A program made the position numbers and the translations under genes. Positions 6,163 through 6,769 of a stretch of 6,769 nt of DNA are shown one piece after another. The number at the start of each line of letters is the position of its first letter. Position 1 is the first letter of the stretch. Origin of the DNA: Candidatus Methylomirabilota bacterium (lineage in GTDB: Bacteria; Methylomirabilota; Methylomirabilia; Methylomirabilales; JACQHM01); NCBI GenBank assembly GCA_016199025.1, contig JACQHM010000293.1, positions 1-6,769 of the forward strand, read 5' to 3'. The notes under the pieces are model-generated. The model searched no databases, was not told the DNA's origin, and saw only the letters and a program-made list of their open reading frames with translations.

Positions 6163-6219
6163 CTTCACGCTCTAGGCGTTTCATACTGGACTTGGCGTGA
6201 AGCCCCTTGGCCTTCGCAC
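6163..6219 (-). promoter_or_regulatory. Inverted repeats in the leader of the minus-strand operon
   Basis: A perfect 8-bp inverted repeat, CTTCACGC (6163-6170) and GCGTGAAG (6195-6202), has a 24-bp spacer and centres 32 bp apart. The second arm can also pair with GTGCGAAG (6219-6212 on the minus strand) in a hairpin with two mismatches, so the two pairings exclude each other. This could be an operator, a leader structure or the remains of a terminator for the pseudogene. No U-tract follows, and function is not shown. Confidence 0.35.
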
Positions 6220-6226
6220 AGGTGCA

Positions 6227-6769
6227 TCATTCGGCCTGCGCCAGCTCAGCCTCTGCCCGGTTCAGCCAGAAGGTCATCTCCATAGCGCGGAATAGCTCGA
6301 TCGCAGACAACAGTTCCGATCGTGCCTGCTCTGGCTTCCCAATCTGGCGAGACAGCGTGCCAAGACCGAGGTGGCAATGGGCCACAAGTGGGCACATCCC
6401 CAGCTCTTCGGCCAAAGCCATGGCCTGACGGTAGGAAGTTTCGGCCTTCTCGAACTCAAGGGGATCGCCATGTGAGTGGATCTCGCCAAGGAGCCGGAGA
6501 GCCCACGCCTCCCATCCCCGTTCCTTCCCCTCTCGTGAACGAGCAAGCGCGCGTCGGGCGAGTTCTCCCGCATCATCGATTCGCCCCGCGAGTAGATAGA
6601 CCTCGCTCAGCCAGGCGATCCAGAGTGAATAACAATTTCATGGAGGCGGCCTGGAGGATGGGGGAGGGCACATCCTTGCCGATGACAGCGGCTGTCTGGA
6701 GAAGATGCTTCTCCTCAGGCGGGAGCCGGTCGATCCGGGCGGCCAGGACCGCCTGGACCGTGGCCGGCA
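6227..6769 (-). pseudogene. Remnant of a cyclase-type AAA-ATPase/TPR protein, deleted and frameshifted
   Basis: Reading leftward from the window edge, one frame (6767 to about 6642) gives PATVQAVLAARIDRLPPEEK and then LLQTAAVIGKDVP, the region just after the AAA ATPase core in large adenylate/guanylate-cyclase-like ATPase proteins with TPR repeats. That frame meets a TGA at 6575-6573. A second frame, open from 6637 to the TGA at 6229-6227, gives SLWIAWLSEVYLLAGR, LALAEELGM-type and LVAHCHLGLGTL segments and ends MTFWLNRAEAELAQAE, the last TPRs and usual C-terminus of the same family. In intact relatives these parts are separated by several hundred residues, so a large internal deletion with a frame change has occurred around 6625-6642. 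The 5' part, with any cyclase and Walker motifs, is outside the window. It cannot make a normal product. A sequencing error alone could explain the frame change but not the missing middle. Confidence 0.82.

Noticed and set aside
6083..6184. A 34-codon minus-strand frame starting in the loop of the inverted repeat and overlapping the start of the 101-residue gene
   Set aside because: It has no ribosome-binding site, no recognisable peptide feature and no run of regulatory codons. A leader peptide cannot be excluded but is not supported.
6274..6576. Minus-strand 100-residue frame with its own ATG
   Set aside because: It is a third frame over the TPR remnant. The family-like TPR sequence lies in the neighbouring frame that ends at 6227.

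Overview
This is a GC-rich bacterial chromosomal window (roughly 60% GC by eye) with dense genes, short gaps and a mix of ATG and GTG starts. The adjacent era and recO genes, strong Shine-Dalgarno sites and a sigma70-type promoter mark it as bacterial. A decayed copy of the large cyclase/AAA-ATPase/TPR family at the right edge is a gene type I associate with environmental, soil or sediment lineages. I cannot assign a phylum from the sequence alone.

Left and centre, plus strand (1-3932). The window opens inside a nitrilase-superfamily gene that has its catalytic Cys but lacks its N-terminus. Nine bases later comes a secreted M23 metallopeptidase. A near-consensus promoter overlaps the end of that gene and should start a new transcript for era, a ribosome-assembly GTPase that here carries an unusual polyacidic N-terminal extension of about 68 residues. 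Next come recO (recombinational repair) and a small four-helix membrane protein. RecO ends in a run of nine G just before the membrane-protein start.

Right, minus strand (6131 down to 3956). Four tightly packed or overlapping genes read convergently toward the first block: a 101-residue unknown, a 444-residue all-helical unknown, a DUF4177-like small protein and a TusA-like protein without the sulfur-carrying Cys. The first three junctions are 2 nt, a 1-nt TGATG overlap, and 18 nt with a good ribosome-binding site, so they look co-transcribed and partly translationally coupled. Their joint function is unknown. This is the most plausible undescribed system in the window.

Right edge (6227-6769, minus strand). 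Two reading frames hold separate pieces of one ATPase/TPR protein family, joined by what looks like a large internal deletion with a frame change. I call this a pseudogene. The 95-bp gap between it and the 101-residue gene holds inverted repeats that could form alternative hairpins in the leader of the minus-strand operon. No tRNA, rRNA, CRISPR array, transposase or intrinsic terminator with a U-tract was seen, and no stretch over 300 bases lacks a gene or pseudogene.
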